DNA of 64,000 bases from Verrucomicrobiia bacterium (GTDB lineage: Bacteria; Verrucomicrobiota; Verrucomicrobiia; Verrucomicrobiales; DEV007), in the NCBI GenBank assembly GCA_030427505.1, contig JAUICH010000007.1, positions 62,001-126,000 of the forward strand, written 5' to 3'. The position numbers and the translations under genes are program-made. Below, piece after piece: positions 19,801 through 28,574 of this stretch (within the stretch, counting starts at the first letter, position 1; each line of letters begins with the position of its first letter). Below the pieces are notes generated by a model that worked only from the letters and a program-made list of their open reading frames with translations, was not told the DNA's origin and did not search any database.

Positions 19801-21390
19801 TCACTGCTTCAACCCCTCGCCAGTCTTGACCGCCTCCAGATCTTCCCGCATGGCGGCGGCACGCCGCGGTTCGGCCAGGTAGAGGTTCCTGGTTTCCTGG
19901 GGATCTTCGGAAATGTGGTAGAGCTGTCCGTCTGCTTCGCCTGGTTTGGCGTCGATCGAGCGCGGTGTGGAAAAGCCACCCGATCCCCGGGCCTCCACGA
20001 ACTTCCAGTCGCCCTCGCGGATGGAAAACATTCCGCGCAGGGAATGGTGTACCAGGAAGGGCCGGGAGATTTCGGAACCGCCCAGCGGTTCGCTTTTCAG
20101 TTCGCGGAGAAAGGAATAGCTGTCTGGCGCCGCATCGGCGGGGTTGGGATCGCCAAAGATCGCGGAAATGGTGGCAAAGACGTCGGTCAGTTCCACCGGC
20201 TGGTCCGATACCGAACCCGCCCGCACGGCGGCCGGCCATTGAATGATGAAAGGCACGCGGTGACCGCCCTCCCAGATGTCCGCCTTGGTGCCGCGCCAGT
20301 CCGCGTTGCTTTGGTGGCCGTGCTCCCAGTTATACTTTCCGCGTGGCGTGGGTTTGTAGTGAGCCAGGTCGTCTGCTTCCTGGGGTTCCCAGCGGTGCCA
20401 GAGACCGCCATTGTCCGAGGTGAAGAGAACCAGCGTGTTTTCGGTCAGCCCGTGCTGTTCCAGGGCCGCCATCACGGCGCCGGCGAAGTCGTCCGTTTCC
20501 ACCACAAAGTCTCCGTAGTCACCCGCGCCACTCTTGCCGCGAAACGCATCGCTGGGCACGACCGGTAGATGGGGAGAGTTTAGGGGCAGATACATAAAGA
20601 AAGGCTGCTCCGGGTGCTTTTCCTGGTGTTCGCCGATCCAAGCCACGGTTCGTTTCTTTAATTCCGGCAGCACTTGGTCCCGTTCGAAGTCCGAGCGTGA
20701 CACGCCCGTGCCGCCGTTCAGAAAAATGGTGTCCGGAATCTCTTCGTGAACCGCATCCGGCGGTCCCGGCCAGACATGATCGTTTTCGATCCAGCAGTAG
20801 GGCGGCATATCCAGAGAGGCGGAAATGCCGAAGTAGGAATCGAAGCCATTCGCCGTGGGGCCGCCGGTGATGGGAGTGGCGAAATCGATGGTCTCGCCGC
20901 CGCGGAATTTTCCTTCCCGATCGACATCTTCCGGTGTGCCGTCTTTCCGGGTCCATTGCATGCCCAGGTGCCATTTGCCGAGGCAGGCGGTGGCATAGCC
21001 TTTCTGCTTGAGATAGGAAGCAATGGTGGGCCGGTCCGCTTCGATGAGTGGCGGGCTGAAGCCATCCAGCACGCCGGACTTCAGCCGGGTGCGCCAGCAG
21101 TAACGGCCGGTCAGCAGGGTATAGCGTGTCGGCGTGCAGACCGACGAAGGCGTGTGCGCGTCCGTAAAGCGCATACCGCCCGTCGCCAGGGCATCCAGGT
21201 GTGGAGTGGGAAACTTGGATTCCGGGTTGTAGCATCCCGGATCGCCCCAGCCCATGTCATCGGCCAGGATGATGATAACGTTGGGGGGCGACGCAGGCCC
21301 GGCGGCGCGGGCACTGTCCAAAATGCCGGACAGGATGAGCAGGGTCCAAATGCAGAGCCACGGAAGGAATTTTGAGGGGAGTATTTTCAC
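19801..21390 (-). CDS. Type I sulfatase, exported
   Basis: A 529-residue arylsulfatase-family protein with a signal peptide (about residues 1-30). NVIIILADDMGWGDPGCYN supplies metal-binding aspartates. SSVCTPTRYTLLTGR has the CxPxR motif, whose cysteine is converted to formylglycine by a maturase. FTSDNGGLWHRWEP and the C-terminal LYHISEDPQETRNLY are also family features. The substrate is probably a sulfated polysaccharide or similar ester, as expected for Verrucomicrobia and Planctomycetes; the exact one cannot be told. Monocistronic on the minus strand. Confidence 0.93.
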   Translation of the reverse strand: MKILPSKFLPWLCIWTLLILSGILDSARAAGPASPPNVIIILADDMGWGDPGCYNPESKFPTPHLDALATGGMRFTDAHTPSSVCTPTRYTLLTGRYCWRTRLKSGVLDGFSPPLIEADRPTIASYLKQKGYATACLGKWHLGMQWTRKDGTPEDVDREGKFRGGETIDFATPITGGPTANGFDSYFGISASLDMPPYCWIENDHVWPGPPDAVHEEIPDTIFLNGGTGVSRSDFERDQVLPELKKRTVAWIGEHQEKHPEQPFFMYLPLNSPHLPVVPSDAFRGKSGAGDYGDFVVETDDFAGAVMAALEQHGLTENTLVLFTSDNGGLWHRWEPQEADDLAHYKPTPRGKYNWEHGHQSNADWRGTKADIWEGGHRVPFIIQWPAAVRAGSVSDQPVELTDVFATISAIFGDPNPADAAPDSYSFLRELKSEPLGGSEISRPFLVHHSLRGMFSIREGDWKFVEARGSGGFSTPRSIDAKPGEADGQLYHISEDPQETRNLYLAEPRRAAAMREDLEAVKTGEGLKQ

Positions 21391-21631
21391 GGGCTTTCAG
21401 GATGGCTGGTTACGCCAGGATTGCCAGCCGGTAACAGGCCGGGTGTGCGCCAGATCCGCTCCGTGGAGCTTGCGGTTACACGCAAAGAGCATGCAACCGG
21501 AAGGGCTTCAGTTACCGGTTCGTCCAGGATCCGGCGGAGAAGCTGATGCGGATAAGCTAAACCTCCAGGGGCAAGCCAAGGGTGGGAGCATGAAGCGCTC
21601 TCGCGTTGACCGGGAAGGTGATGGATTCTAG

Positions 21632-21822
21632 GGTGTATGGACAAATTCCCGAACCGCCCGGAATTGATGAAAGAGGAAGACAGAATTAGCGCCGCAAGCG
21701 GCGAATTTTCCGCTTGGCTGCGTTCCGCCTCACTCTATTGGGACTACCCAAAGGTGTTCGGCGCGCCTTGCCAGCCGTAAGATGGTCTCGCGCCTGGCCG
21801 TCCGCCAATTTGTCCACACACG
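21632..21822. mobile_element. MITE, family A, copy 1
   Basis: A 191-bp non-coding element with imperfect 16-bp terminal inverted repeats (left GGTGTATGGACAAATT, right AATTTGTCCACACACG), flanked on both sides by CTAG. An internal palindrome GCGCCGCAAGCGGCG is shared with related sequence near 29.7 kb. No transposase is encoded. The CTAG target fits the YTAR preference of IS5-type transposases. Confidence 0.75.
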
Positions 21823-21826
21823 CTAG

Positions 21827-22020
21827 TAGTCCGTCAATGTTGAGATGAGAGATGCTTGGTCTGAAACGAAAGCCGTCAGGGAGAAGGCGCGGAGCGGTCC
21901 TTTTGGCCGGGGCCTTCGTTACTCTTCAGCCGGTTATGATTCACATAGCCTCCTTCATCGCGCCTTGTCCCCGGCCAAAAATCCTCGCCAATCACCTCTC
22001 ACCTCAACATTGACGGACTA
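21827..22020. mobile_element. MITE, family B
   Basis: A 194-bp element with about 25-bp terminal inverted repeats starting TAGTCCGTCAATGTTGAG (one mismatch), also flanked by CTAG. The left CTAG (21823-21826) is shared with the neighbouring MITE. Inner sequences GGTCCTTTTGGCCGGGG and CCCCGGCCAAAAATCC extend the hairpin. It is non-coding. The two elements together fill the gap between the sulfatase and the nucleotidyltransferase gene. Confidence 0.8.
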
Positions 22021-22054
22021 CTAGGGTCTGCGCCATGAATCGCGGGGAGGCCTC

Positions 22055-22810
22055 ATGAAGAATGCGGTGATCATTACGGCCAAGGGCGGAAACACGTCGA
22101 TCCCGAACAAGAACTGCCTGCCGGTGCTGGGGGTGCCCGTCGTGTTGTACCCCATTCGGGCCGCGCTTTCGTCCTCATCCACCGAGGGCGTGTTTGTGTC
22201 CACCGAGGACGCCTACATCCGGTCGCTGGCGGAGTCGGAAGGAGTGAAAGTCATTACGCGGCCGCCGGAACTGGCGCAGCCAGGTTCGGAGCATAAGGAC
22301 GTGATTCTCCACGCCGTGAACGAGGTGAAGACAGCGCATCCCGAGTTGGAGAACGTGTGTGTCTTGTTAGGAAACACGGTTCAGATCACGGCTGGATTGA
22401 TCGACAAGGCCTTTGCCATGCTGGAAACGGGCGATTGCGATTCCGTGGTGACGGTCTGGAAAGCGCAGGACGACCATCCCTACCGGGCGTTGCGGTTTTC
22501 GGATGAAGGCTACGTGGAGTCTTTCCTCGGAATGGACTGCGGCTCCAACCGTCAGAGTTACCCCCCCGCGTACTATTACGATCAGGGCATCTGGGCATTT
22601 CAGTGGGAGTGCGCGAAGAAGCAGGAGGGCCCGAATCCCTGGGTCTGGCTGGGGAAACGGTGCGCGGCCATCGAGCGGCCCTGGGTGACCGGGAGGGATG
22701 TTCACGGCTGGATCGATCTCTCGGCGAGCGTGTGGTACCTGACTGGCATCCAGGCCATCGATCACATTGGGTACTCCGATCTACCGTCGGCGGAGGACAA
22801 GGAGAATTAG
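22055..22810 (+). CDS. Acylneuraminate cytidylyltransferase-like protein
   Basis: A 251-residue nucleotidyltransferase resembling CMP-sugar synthetases (NeuA/PseF group). The start AVIITAKGGNTSIPNKN corresponds to the usual (I/V)xARxGSKxIPxKN nucleotide loop, here with the Arg replaced (TAKGG). VFVSTEDAYIRSLAESEGVKV and CDSVVTVWKAQDDHPYRAL are further family segments. It probably activates an acidic or amino sugar for a surface glycan. It sits 69 bp upstream of an unrecognised gene, possibly its pathway partner, and just downstream of two MITEs, a hint of a transferred cassette. Confidence 0.75.
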   Translation: MKNAVIITAKGGNTSIPNKNCLPVLGVPVVLYPIRAALSSSSTEGVFVSTEDAYIRSLAESEGVKVITRPPELAQPGSEHKDVILHAVNEVKTAHPELENVCVLLGNTVQITAGLIDKAFAMLETGDCDSVVTVWKAQDDHPYRALRFSDEGYVESFLGMDCGSNRQSYPPAYYYDQGIWAFQWECAKKQEGPNPWVWLGKRCAAIERPWVTGRDVHGWIDLSASVWYLTGIQAIDHIGYSDLPSAEDKEN

Positions 22811-22879
22811 GCAGAGCGGACAGATTGGGGAACGGACTGGGAATGAAGGAAAGAGAAAAAAACTCACCGCCGAGGAACG

Positions 22880-24379
22880 GTGAAAATCTGGAGACCCGGC
22901 CCCACGCTAGGAAAACTCGACATGGAGACGGGAGGGATTCGATACGACTTTCAGTTCAATCAGGACCGGCCGGATCAGCTGATGCGCGTGCCGAAGCCGC
23001 CTGACATTGAGATCCGGACGGACAATGAATTTTACGGTCAAGCGGCGGTGTTGAAGGAGTACGCCGGGCTGCCCCGGACCTATCCGCTCCGTTTGGTGTT
23101 GGATCACGGGTTGATTTTTGACGGACGTCCCGGACCGCGCGCGAAAGTCACGGACGTGAAAACGGTGTTAGTGCCGTCCCGGCTGCGGGCGCGAATTTTG
23201 AGAACGGCAACGGAAAACCGCGTGGTGCCAATAGGCTTCGGGTTTCTCTACGCAAAGGCTCTGCAGGAGGCGCGCGGACTGATGCCGTTGGAGGACAGCC
23301 GGCGCGCCGGAACGCTGGTCTATCCGTATAAGACCCGTTCCCGATATGTCGTGGGCTTCGACCACCGTGCCTTTGCCCGGCAGTTGTTGAATCTGCCGGA
23401 CGAGCTTCAGCCGGTGGTGGTCTGTCTCTATTATCTGGATTACTTGAACGGAGCCAATCAAGCGTATGAGGCGGAGGGAGTGCCCGTGGTGTCGGCGGGT
23501 CAGCGTCACGATCCGGATTTCCTTCCCCGGCAGTACGATCTGTGCCGGCATTTTCGCTATGCGGCCTCAAACTTCCTCGGGACGAACATGTTCATCGCGG
23601 TTGAGAGTGGCTGCCGGTTTTTTTTCCTCGACGGTCCGGAACTGGACGTCCGGAAGAAGAACCCGGAAGACACGACCCAAAATGTGGAAGAGGGCCCCGT
23701 GTTCGACGCGACGTATGCCAGAGCAAGGCAGCTTTTTCCGAAACCGGTGGAAGCGATCACTCCCGAGCAGCGGAAGTTCATCGTGTCGTATTTCGGTAAC
23801 GACTGCATGCGCTCGCCGGGTCAGCTACGGTCCGTCCTGCTGAACGCTCACCGGCGGCAGGAAGGGCGAAAGTGGTGGTATCCCGCCCGGCGGCTTCTCG
23901 CGCCACCCGATGGGGCGGACTACCGGTTTACGGAGTTGGCGCCGGGGGATGGGTGGTACCGGATCGAAAAATCCGGAGACCGCCGCTACCGGTGGATGGG
24001 TTACACCCGCGAGGCGTGGTTGGAACTCGGGTGGAAGAAGAGAAAGGGAAACCAGGCGAAGGAAGGGGCGGTGTTGGCCTGCGAGATCGCGGCGGTGGCC
24101 TCCCAGGAAATTGTCGAGGGTCTGGAGATCTCGGTGAATGGGGAGTGGCTGGCCCCACTCCGTCGGGGCGTGTCCAATGGGAATCTGGAGATCCGGGCGG
24201 ACGTTCCGGCTTCTCTGCTGGCGAAAGCGCCGGAACCCGGCCGCGCCCGCATTGGGTTCCGGGTGCCCCAGGTGCTCCGCCATTGCGATGTGTTTCCGCT
24301 CAGTCCCTTGGAGCGGACCTTGGGCGTGGCGGTTTGCCGGATTTCCCTGTTTTCCCGGCACGAAACTGGAGGCGAGTGA
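22880..24379 (+). CDS. Unknown protein, possibly glycan-related
   Basis: A 499-residue protein I cannot assign. There is no signal peptide or membrane segment. A central part (ESGCRFFFLDGPELDVRKKN) and the preceding RHFRYAASNFLGTNMF have the feel of GT-B-like glycan enzymes of capsule clusters: a stretch that could choose between cell-surface locations by a 'date and place' Rossmann domain. That is weak evidence. The last 110 residues form a separate, beta-rich domain (AQKEIVEGLEISV-like repeats). The GTG at 22880 has GAGG close by; ATG at 22922, 14 codons in, has AGGA at a better distance and could be the true start. Its neighbour is a CMP-sugar synthetase-like gene. Confidence 0.6.
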   Translation: MKIWRPGPTLGKLDMETGGIRYDFQFNQDRPDQLMRVPKPPDIEIRTDNEFYGQAAVLKEYAGLPRTYPLRLVLDHGLIFDGRPGPRAKVTDVKTVLVPSRLRARILRTATENRVVPIGFGFLYAKALQEARGLMPLEDSRRAGTLVYPYKTRSRYVVGFDHRAFARQLLNLPDELQPVVVCLYYLDYLNGANQAYEAEGVPVVSAGQRHDPDFLPRQYDLCRHFRYAASNFLGTNMFIAVESGCRFFFLDGPELDVRKKNPEDTTQNVEEGPVFDATYARARQLFPKPVEAITPEQRKFIVSYFGNDCMRSPGQLRSVLLNAHRRQEGRKWWYPARRLLAPPDGADYRFTELAPGDGWYRIEKSGDRRYRWMGYTREAWLELGWKKRKGNQAKEGAVLACEIAAVASQEIVEGLEISVNGEWLAPLRRGVSNGNLEIRADVPASLLAKAPEPGRARIGFRVPQVLRHCDVFPLSPLERTLGVAVCRISLFSRHETGGE

Positions 24380-24428
24380 TCCACTTTTCCGCCGCCTTCT
24401 TGAGTCAGAGCCCGTATGATATGCTTGC

Positions 24429-25316
24429 GTGACCCTTCCCCTCGTCAGTCTCCTTAGCGGGCTTCTCCTGGTGGCGGCCCTGGCTTGGATGGGTTCCACG
24501 GGCTGGCGCCGCGAACGCCGCTGGAAGGAAGTTCGGGAACAGCCGTTTCCGGAAGCCTGGGAAGGGGTGCTCGAAAAGAAAGTGGCCTTTTACCGCCGCC
24601 TGCCGGGGGACCTGCGGGAACGGTTGAAGCAACACATTCTCGTCTTCCTGGACGAAAAGCGCTTCGAAGCCTGTGGCGGACTGCCGGCGATCACGGACGA
24701 AATGCGGCTGCTGGTGGCGGCCCAGGCCTGTCTGCTGTTGATCGGGCTGGAGAAACACCGGTATTATCCGGGGCTGCGATCCATCCTGCTTTATCCGGGC
24801 GCGTTTCGCGATCACGGGCGGCGGCGGTTTTCGCTTTCCGAGCATGCCGGGGACTGGGACGAGGAGGATGGTTTTTTCGATGACGATCCGGAGATGCGCC
24901 TCGGCGAGTCGTGGACATCCGGCTCCGTGGTGCTGGCCTGGGACAGCGTACGCTTTGGCGCGGCGGAGGATGACGACGGAGTGAACGTGACCTACCACGA
25001 GTTCGCGCACCAACTGGATCAAACCGACGGCACCGCGGATGGCGCGCCCGTTTTACGGGACGTGGAAAGCCGTCACCGCTGGGCGCGCGTCATGAAAGAA
25101 GCCTTTGAAGAACTGGTGGAAGAAGCCGCCGACAATCGCGTGACCTTCATCGATGATTACGGCGCGACCAACCCGGCGGAGTTCTTCGCGGTGGTCACGG
25201 AAACGTTCTTCGAACAGGCCCGGGAACTGCGCCGTGGTCACTCGGAACTTTATGAAGCCTTGAAGGACTATTACGGCTTGGACCCGGCACAGTGGGAGGC
25301 GTCCGCGGGTGCCTGA
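24429..25316 (+). CDS. MtfA-like zinc metallopeptidase (M90)
   Basis: A 295-residue protein with one N-terminal membrane segment (LVSLLSGLLLVAALAWM) and the active site VTYHEFAHQLDQTDGTADG, containing HExxH, as in MtfA/M90 peptidases. WDSVRFGAAEDDDGVNV and NPAEFFAVVTETFFEQ, with the third zinc ligand Glu, also fit. MtfA in E. coli acts on the Mlc glucose regulator; that role cannot be assumed here. GTG start. It converges on a minus-strand pseudouridine synthase with a 46-bp overlap of the two reading frames. Confidence 0.88.
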   Translation: MTLPLVSLLSGLLLVAALAWMGSTGWRRERRWKEVREQPFPEAWEGVLEKKVAFYRRLPGDLRERLKQHILVFLDEKRFEACGGLPAITDEMRLLVAAQACLLLIGLEKHRYYPGLRSILLYPGAFRDHGRRRFSLSEHAGDWDEEDGFFDDDPEMRLGESWTSGSVVLAWDSVRFGAAEDDDGVNVTYHEFAHQLDQTDGTADGAPVLRDVESRHRWARVMKEAFEELVEEAADNRVTFIDDYGATNPAEFFAVVTETFFEQARELRRGHSELYEALKDYYGLDPAQWEASAGA

Positions 25317-25999
25317 CCGGCAAACTTCGCCAATTCATCCGGGAGTGGGCATTCCCAGGCGTGATGGCCGTGGCGCAGCCCGCTGGCGTGGAGCGCCTGG
25401 CGGTCCAGGAGCAACTGTGAAGCGAGACGTTCCGTCCAGCCGGTTTCGATGAACTCCAGGTAACAGTTTTCGTCCGGACCGTACATTTTGTCTCCCACGA
25501 TGGGGAAGCCCGCCCACTGGAGGTGCACGCGGATCTGGTGGCGCCGCCCGGTCAGGGGGCGGCATTCCAGGAGGCTGAAGCGGGTGCCGTTGGACGTTTC
25601 CTTTTCAAAACGCCGCAGCACGGTGACGTCCGTCCGGCAGGAACGGCCGTCCGGATGCACCATTTGCTTCACCCAGATGGGAGAGGGCGTGACGGTGCCC
25701 TTGCGCAGCAGGGGCTGATCGACGGTGAAATGATCTTCCTCCGGCCAACCCCAGACCAGGGCCAGGTAGGTTTTTTCGATGTGGCCGTGCAGCATGGCCA
25801 GACCCAGTTGGCGGGCGGAGCGGGCGGTTTTCGCCACCAGCACCAGGCCGCTGGTCTCCCGGTCCAGCCGGGTGATGATGGAAATTTGGCCACCATTCAC
25901 CATTTCGTAGGCCAACAACTCCTTCAGGTGACTCCACAGGGTAGAGACATGCTTCGGGAGGCTGGGGTGCACCAGAAAGTGCGCCGGCTTGTCCACCAC
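25271..25999 (-). CDS. RluA-family pseudouridine synthase, probable N-terminal frameshift
   Basis: RNA pseudouridine synthase of the RluA group: VDKPAHFLVHPS, TRLDRETSGLVLVAK (catalytic Asp) and CRPLTGRRHQIRVHLQWAGFPIVGD are diagnostic. The only usable start in this frame is GTG at 25999, which removes the first beta-strand. Conserved-looking coding continues upstream in the same frame (HFEVIDESPAYI) until a TGA at about 26086. An ATG at 26106 in another frame would join it if one base were added to the run of five G at 26080-26084. So either the start is atypical or the gene has an indel there. Target RNA unknown. Confidence 0.82.
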   Translation of the reverse strand: MVDKPAHFLVHPSLPKHVSTLWSHLKELLAYEMVNGGQISIITRLDRETSGLVLVAKTARSARQLGLAMLHGHIEKTYLALVWGWPEEDHFTVDQPLLRKGTVTPSPIWVKQMVHPDGRSCRTDVTVLRRFEKETSNGTRFSLLECRPLTGRRHQIRVHLQWAGFPIVGDKMYGPDENCYLEFIETGWTERLASQLLLDRQALHASGLRHGHHAWECPLPDELAKFAGQAPADASHCAGSKP

Positions 26000-26167
26000 G
26001 ATGTAAGCGGGGGACTCGTCGATGACCTCGAAGTGCGGGTTGTGGAAATCGGCGCCGATGGCGACACGGTAGCCGGACCGGGGGAGTCAGACAACCAGCG
26101 GCCCATTCGCGATCGGCGTCTATTCCAAGCGAGACATGCCCCTGTCCCGGAGGGCCGTGGACGGCCA

Positions 26168-26968
26168 TCAAGAATCGACCGCGCAAGCCTGGGTCAGAAA
26201 GTCGTTCGGAATCGAACTCGTCTTCCTCGCCACCAAGGCATAGTAGAACAGCGGCGAGCCTTCCATCGAAAGCCGGTGGCGATACCGTTCCAGGTGATAG
26301 ACCTCCAGGTACTCGGAAAAGATCAATTCGCGGATGAAGCGGGAAAAGCCCGACTGATCGGAACGGTCGAGAAAGGTCTCTTTGATGTTAAAGGCCACCC
26401 AGCCCTGTGGTTTGATGAGTTGGAGGGCGGTAAAGAATGCCTTTGGCGGGATGTCCCCAAAGCCCAGAGCCGCCACGGAGGTGAGACAATTGAAAGACCA
26501 CTCCTGGGCCAGGTCTTCATCCTGGGGGCTGAGCTTGGTGAAGTCCGCCACGTAGTAGTCGTCATAGACGTCCGGGCGGTCGCGAAACGCGGCGTCGCGG
26601 GCCTCCACGATGATGTCCGCGCCGACCAGCCGGGCGACGCCGTGCCGGTTTTTCAGGACTTCCCCCATCATGCCGTTACCGGCGCCCAGGTCGAGCACCC
26701 GGAGTTCGGTGATGGGTTCGCTGGCGGTGTTCAAGGCGCGTTCCAGCAGTTCGCCTACTTTGGTGGGGGAGGCGCACTTCAGCCGGTCGTAGAACAGTTG
26801 TTCGTATAGACCTGGCCGAAGGTAGATCTGATCGTAATCGTGAAAACGGATGCGGACTTCCTGACTGCCGTTTTCGATGATGTGGAAGAATACTTCGTCT
26901 TGTTGGAGGTCGTGAGCGTCGGCGGGAGGAAATTGGACGCGGTAGCGTGAGGTCTTAGCGGCTCTCAT
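26168..26968 (-). CDS. Class I SAM-dependent methyltransferase
   Basis: A 266-residue cytoplasmic protein with the SAM motif ELRVLDLGAGNGMMGEVL near residue 93 and an acidic loop after the second strand (VGADIIVEARDAAF). FNCLTSVAALGFGDIPPKAF and GWVAFNIKETFL are plausible motif IV/post motifs. The substrate is not predictable. It precedes the pseudouridine synthase gene on the same strand with a gap under 170 bp and follows an ABC importer operon by 18 bp, so it may belong to that transcript. Confidence 0.82.
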   Translation of the reverse strand: MRAAKTSRYRVQFPPADAHDLQQDEVFFHIIENGSQEVRIRFHDYDQIYLRPGLYEQLFYDRLKCASPTKVGELLERALNTASEPITELRVLDLGAGNGMMGEVLKNRHGVARLVGADIIVEARDAAFRDRPDVYDDYYVADFTKLSPQDEDLAQEWSFNCLTSVAALGFGDIPPKAFFTALQLIKPQGWVAFNIKETFLDRSDQSGFSRFIRELIFSEYLEVYHLERYRHRLSMEGSPLFYYALVARKTSSIPNDFLTQACAVDS

Positions 26969-26986
26969 TTACTTTCGAGTGTGGGT

Positions 26987-28567
26987 TTAGTCTTGGGTTG
27001 GTTTTCGTTTGTAAAAGGTTTCCTGAAGGAACCTCCGCACGACTTCGCGGGGGCTCTTCTTTTCGACGTCCACCTCGTGGTTCAGGCGCGTCATGGTGGC
27101 GGTGTCCAGGATTCCGCTCAGGCGGCGCAGCGCGGTTTCGAGTTCCGGGAATTGTTTCAGTATTTCGTGCCGCGCGACGGGCACGGCCTGGTAGGGGGGG
27201 AAGAAGCCGCGGTCGTCCTCCAGAGTCTGGAGATCGAATTCGAGGATCCGGCCATCGGTTGAAAAGGCTCCGATGACGTCCACGTCTCCCTGTGCGGCGG
27301 CGGGGTACATCAGTTCCGGGCTCAAGTCGCTGACCGAGGCGAAGTGTAGGCCATAGGCGCGTTTCAGACCGGGCAATCCGTCGGGCCGCTCCATGAATTC
27401 GGAGGTGAATCCGCCCCGAAGGGTTGCCGCTTTTTCCGCCAGTTCGCTGATGGAGCGCCAGCCGTATTCGTCCGCCATGGCCCGGCGCACGGTAATGGCG
27501 TAGGTGTTTTCAAAACCGAGAGGAGGGAAGATATTACAGTCAAACTGGTTGGTATATTTTGTGCGGATGTCGCGGAGGATCGCCTCCGGCGTCATTCCGG
27601 GCTGGTACTCGCGGCCCAGCAAGGTGAGGAAAGCAGTGCCACTGTATTCGACATAGAGGTCGATCTCTCCAGCGGTGAGCGCCTGGTGGCAGATCACCGT
27701 GCCGCCGAGATTGAAACGACGGTCGGCTTGGAGACCCGTCTCCGCCTCGATCCATTGAGCCAGCAGTTCGCCCAGGAGAAGCTGCTCGGAAAAGTTTTTC
27801 GATCCGATGCGGACCACGCCCGCGTCCAGCTCAGAAGGTGAGCGGAGTCTTCCTCCAGCGGGAATCAGGGCGGCAGCCGTCAGCAGAAACAAGAGGACGC
27901 CGCAGGTGGCCACCCGGCGAGTCAGGCTGGCGGGCTTCCGGCCTGGGTGGAGCGCGATGCCTGCGGTATCGAGGAAAAAGTCCAGAATCAGGGCGAGCGC
28001 GGCGGCGGCCACCGCTCCGGTGAGTAGCAGAGACATGCGATTGAGGGCGAGGCCACGATTGATGAAATCTCCCAAACCGCCGGCTCCGATAAAGGTGGAC
28101 AGCGTGGCGACGCCCACGCAGATGACCGTGGCGGTCCGGAGGCCGCTCACGATGAGGGGCCGGGCCAGGGGCAGTTCCACCAGAAAGAGGCGCTGCCGGC
28201 TGGAGTAGCCCATGCCATCGGCGGCTTCCAGCACCCCGGCGGGTAGGTCGCGCAGGGCGGTGACCGTGTTCTGAAGGATAGGCAGGATGGCGTAGAGCGT
28301 CAGGGCGATGATGGCCGGCAGCTTGCCGATGCCGAAGAGGGGCAGCAGAAAGGCCAGCATGGCCAGGCTGGGAATGGTCTGCACCACGCCGCAGGCGCCC
28401 ACGGTGATCGAGCGAAGCACCGGAAGATGGCGGACCGCCACCGCCAGGGGAATGGCGATGGCCGCGGCCAGCGCGACCGGCAGCAGGGTGAGCAGCAGGA
28501 GGTGCTCCAAAAGCGCAATCTTCAGCTGCGGCAAGCGCTCCAGCCAGGACTGAAAGGTCGTTTCCAT
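26987..28567 (-). CDS. OpuB-type ABC importer: permease fused to substrate-binding domain
   Basis: A 526-residue fusion. The ATG at 28567 is chosen because METTFQSWLERLPQL starts the permease right after the ATPase gene; the longer frame is not conserved-looking. Residues 1-215 are a six-helix OpuCB/ProW-type permease (EAA-like loop GVLEAADGMGYSSRQRLFLVELP). Another hydrophobic segment follows, and from about residue 250 an OpuAC/QAT-type binding domain (VRIGSKNFSEQLLLGELLAQ, DLYVEYSGTAFLTLLG). It probably imports betaine, choline or a related quaternary amine for osmoprotection. Confidence 0.9.
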   Translation of the reverse strand: METTFQSWLERLPQLKIALLEHLLLLTLLPVALAAAIAIPLAVAVRHLPVLRSITVGACGVVQTIPSLAMLAFLLPLFGIGKLPAIIALTLYAILPILQNTVTALRDLPAGVLEAADGMGYSSRQRLFLVELPLARPLIVSGLRTATVICVGVATLSTFIGAGGLGDFINRGLALNRMSLLLTGAVAAAALALILDFFLDTAGIALHPGRKPASLTRRVATCGVLLFLLTAAALIPAGGRLRSPSELDAGVVRIGSKNFSEQLLLGELLAQWIEAETGLQADRRFNLGGTVICHQALTAGEIDLYVEYSGTAFLTLLGREYQPGMTPEAILRDIRTKYTNQFDCNIFPPLGFENTYAITVRRAMADEYGWRSISELAEKAATLRGGFTSEFMERPDGLPGLKRAYGLHFASVSDLSPELMYPAAAQGDVDVIGAFSTDGRILEFDLQTLEDDRGFFPPYQAVPVARHEILKQFPELETALRRLSGILDTATMTRLNHEVDVEKKSPREVVRRFLQETFYKRKPTQD

Positions 28568-28574
28568 GAGTTCC

